This document shows, one piece after another, positions 63,479 through 64,000 of a DNA stretch of 64,000 nucleotides. The notes beneath the pieces were generated by a model. It was given only the letters and a program-made list of their open reading frames with translations. It searched no databases and was not told the origin of the DNA. Made by a program: the position numbers and the translations under genes. How positions within the stretch are numbered: position 1 is the stretch's first letter; each line of letters starts with the position of its first letter. Source of the DNA: Fragilariopsis cylindrus CCMP1102 (lineage: Eukaryota > Bacillariophyta > Bacillariophyceae > Bacillariales > Bacillariaceae); assembly GCA_900095095.1 (NCBI GenBank), contig FMBT01000384.1:62001-126000 (forward strand), read 5' to 3'.

Positions 63479-64000
63479 GATTGACAAGTCGTGGTTACAA
63501 ACAAAAATTAGTCTAGAGAAGAAGTGGTAAATGTCATAAGTAAATAAAAATGTAATTCTAATTATACTTCTAATTCTACTACTATTATCATTACTGCTAT
63601 TAGTACATACTACAATAATGAAACGGAACGAAAAATTTTGAAGTACAGTACTGTAATGCGATTTCGAGAAAATGAAAACTAGCAGAAATCTATTCGTGTT
63701 CTTGATACAAAAATCTACCATATCAAAGTACAGTACTGTAATACTATGAATGTATCTTTTCGCGAAAGTACAACGTAACGAAAGGATAAGAAGAAGTGCA
63801 TAATGATCCTTTCCATTCTTTCTTCTTACCCTTCCGACGTACTTACTCACACAACTCACATACGGCACGGCAAAAAGAGTTTCACTTCTTGCTTCGTAAC
63901 TGGGTCCTCTTTGTTGTTGCAACGCTTGTTAGGATTGGCGGCAACCTAACTTGCGCAGCCTTTCTCTTCTTTGTGGATCTGATGCATGCAATGATATGTT
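63479..64000. other. Window end, no gene seen
   Basis: Contains two copies of AAAGTACAGTACTGTAAT / AAGTACAGTACTGTAATGCG (63640-63660 and 63725-63745). A long antisense frame across this DNA and the ATPase remnant is not believed. Confidence 0.5.

Noticed and set aside
63197-63922. Open frame of 241 codons on the minus strand
   Set aside because: It lies antisense to the ATPase remnant and has no domain or biased composition typical of the neighbouring genes.

Overview
This is a nuclear genome window from a diatom (stramenopile alga). The evidence is a protein with a bipartite plastid presequence ending in the diatom-type ASAFAP-like motif (VSAFAP, start 38803), a ubiquitin-L40 fusion, a eukaryotic 5S rRNA gene, sparse short GT-AG introns, AT-rich DNA full of microsatellites, and several families that I know as expanded in diatoms: the DUF6824 domain, F-box/leucine-rich proteins, TPR-like SDGNYEEAIALL proteins, 'DGICC' secreted proteins and LRR proteins on Pro/Thr/Asp stalks. 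From memory the F-box family looks like that of Fragilariopsis or Pseudo-nitzschia, but this is inference only. I recognise no retroviral, LTR, Polinton or other virus-like element.

Layout. 1-5 kb: the 3'-truncated end of a type II membrane protein gene, and an SRPBCC gene with duplicated 3' ends. 5.3-7 kb: a mitochondrial-phosphate-carrier-type transporter with a signal-like N terminus. 7-9.5 kb: a gene-free repeat block. 10 kb: ubiquitin-L40. 10.6-12.4 kb: gene-poor, with hairpins and a C tract. 12.4-13.7 kb: a broken F-box gene. 14.2-15.0 kb: an inverted second copy of an ~825 bp repeat from 8.7-9.5 kb. 15.2-19.4 kb: a head-to-head pair, a sulfotransferase and a very large sulfotransferase-like/glycosyltransferase fusion. 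20.7 kb: a LURP-one-related gene. 22-23.5 kb: an Ser/Arg/Thr-rich tandem-repeat protein. 24.4-24.9 kb: a decayed MFS transporter 5' fragment. 25-28 kb: two single-pass secretory-route proteins. 29.7-36 kb: an IPT/TIG protein and a 1393-residue adenylation-carrier-ankyrin protein. 36-46 kb: a DUF6824 gene, a hypothetical gene, the plastid-targeted protein, a methyltransferase, a TPR-like gene and a Tudor-like gene. 47-51 kb: a cation-diffusion-facilitator-like transporter and a secreted Kelch protein. 52.2 kb: 5S rRNA. 52.5-55.7 kb: a large gene-free satellite/repeat region. 56.4-59.2 kb: a secreted LRR protein on a repetitive stalk. 60-63.5 kb: gene remnants, including a plasma-membrane H+-ATPase pseudogene that has lost its catalytic core.

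Working together. No operons are expected. The sulfotransferase and fusion glycosyltransferase share one short intergenic region and plausibly act on the same sulfated glycan. The secreted or type II proteins (stalked LRR, Kelch, DGICC, Cys-rich repeat, gene 1) suit cell-surface or wall functions. Two lineages of decay are visible: certain pseudogenes (MFS, ATPase, F-box) and otherwise intact genes with single apparent frameshifts (sulfotransferase, glycosyltransferase, DUF6824). The second group could be real decay or uncorrected assembly indels.
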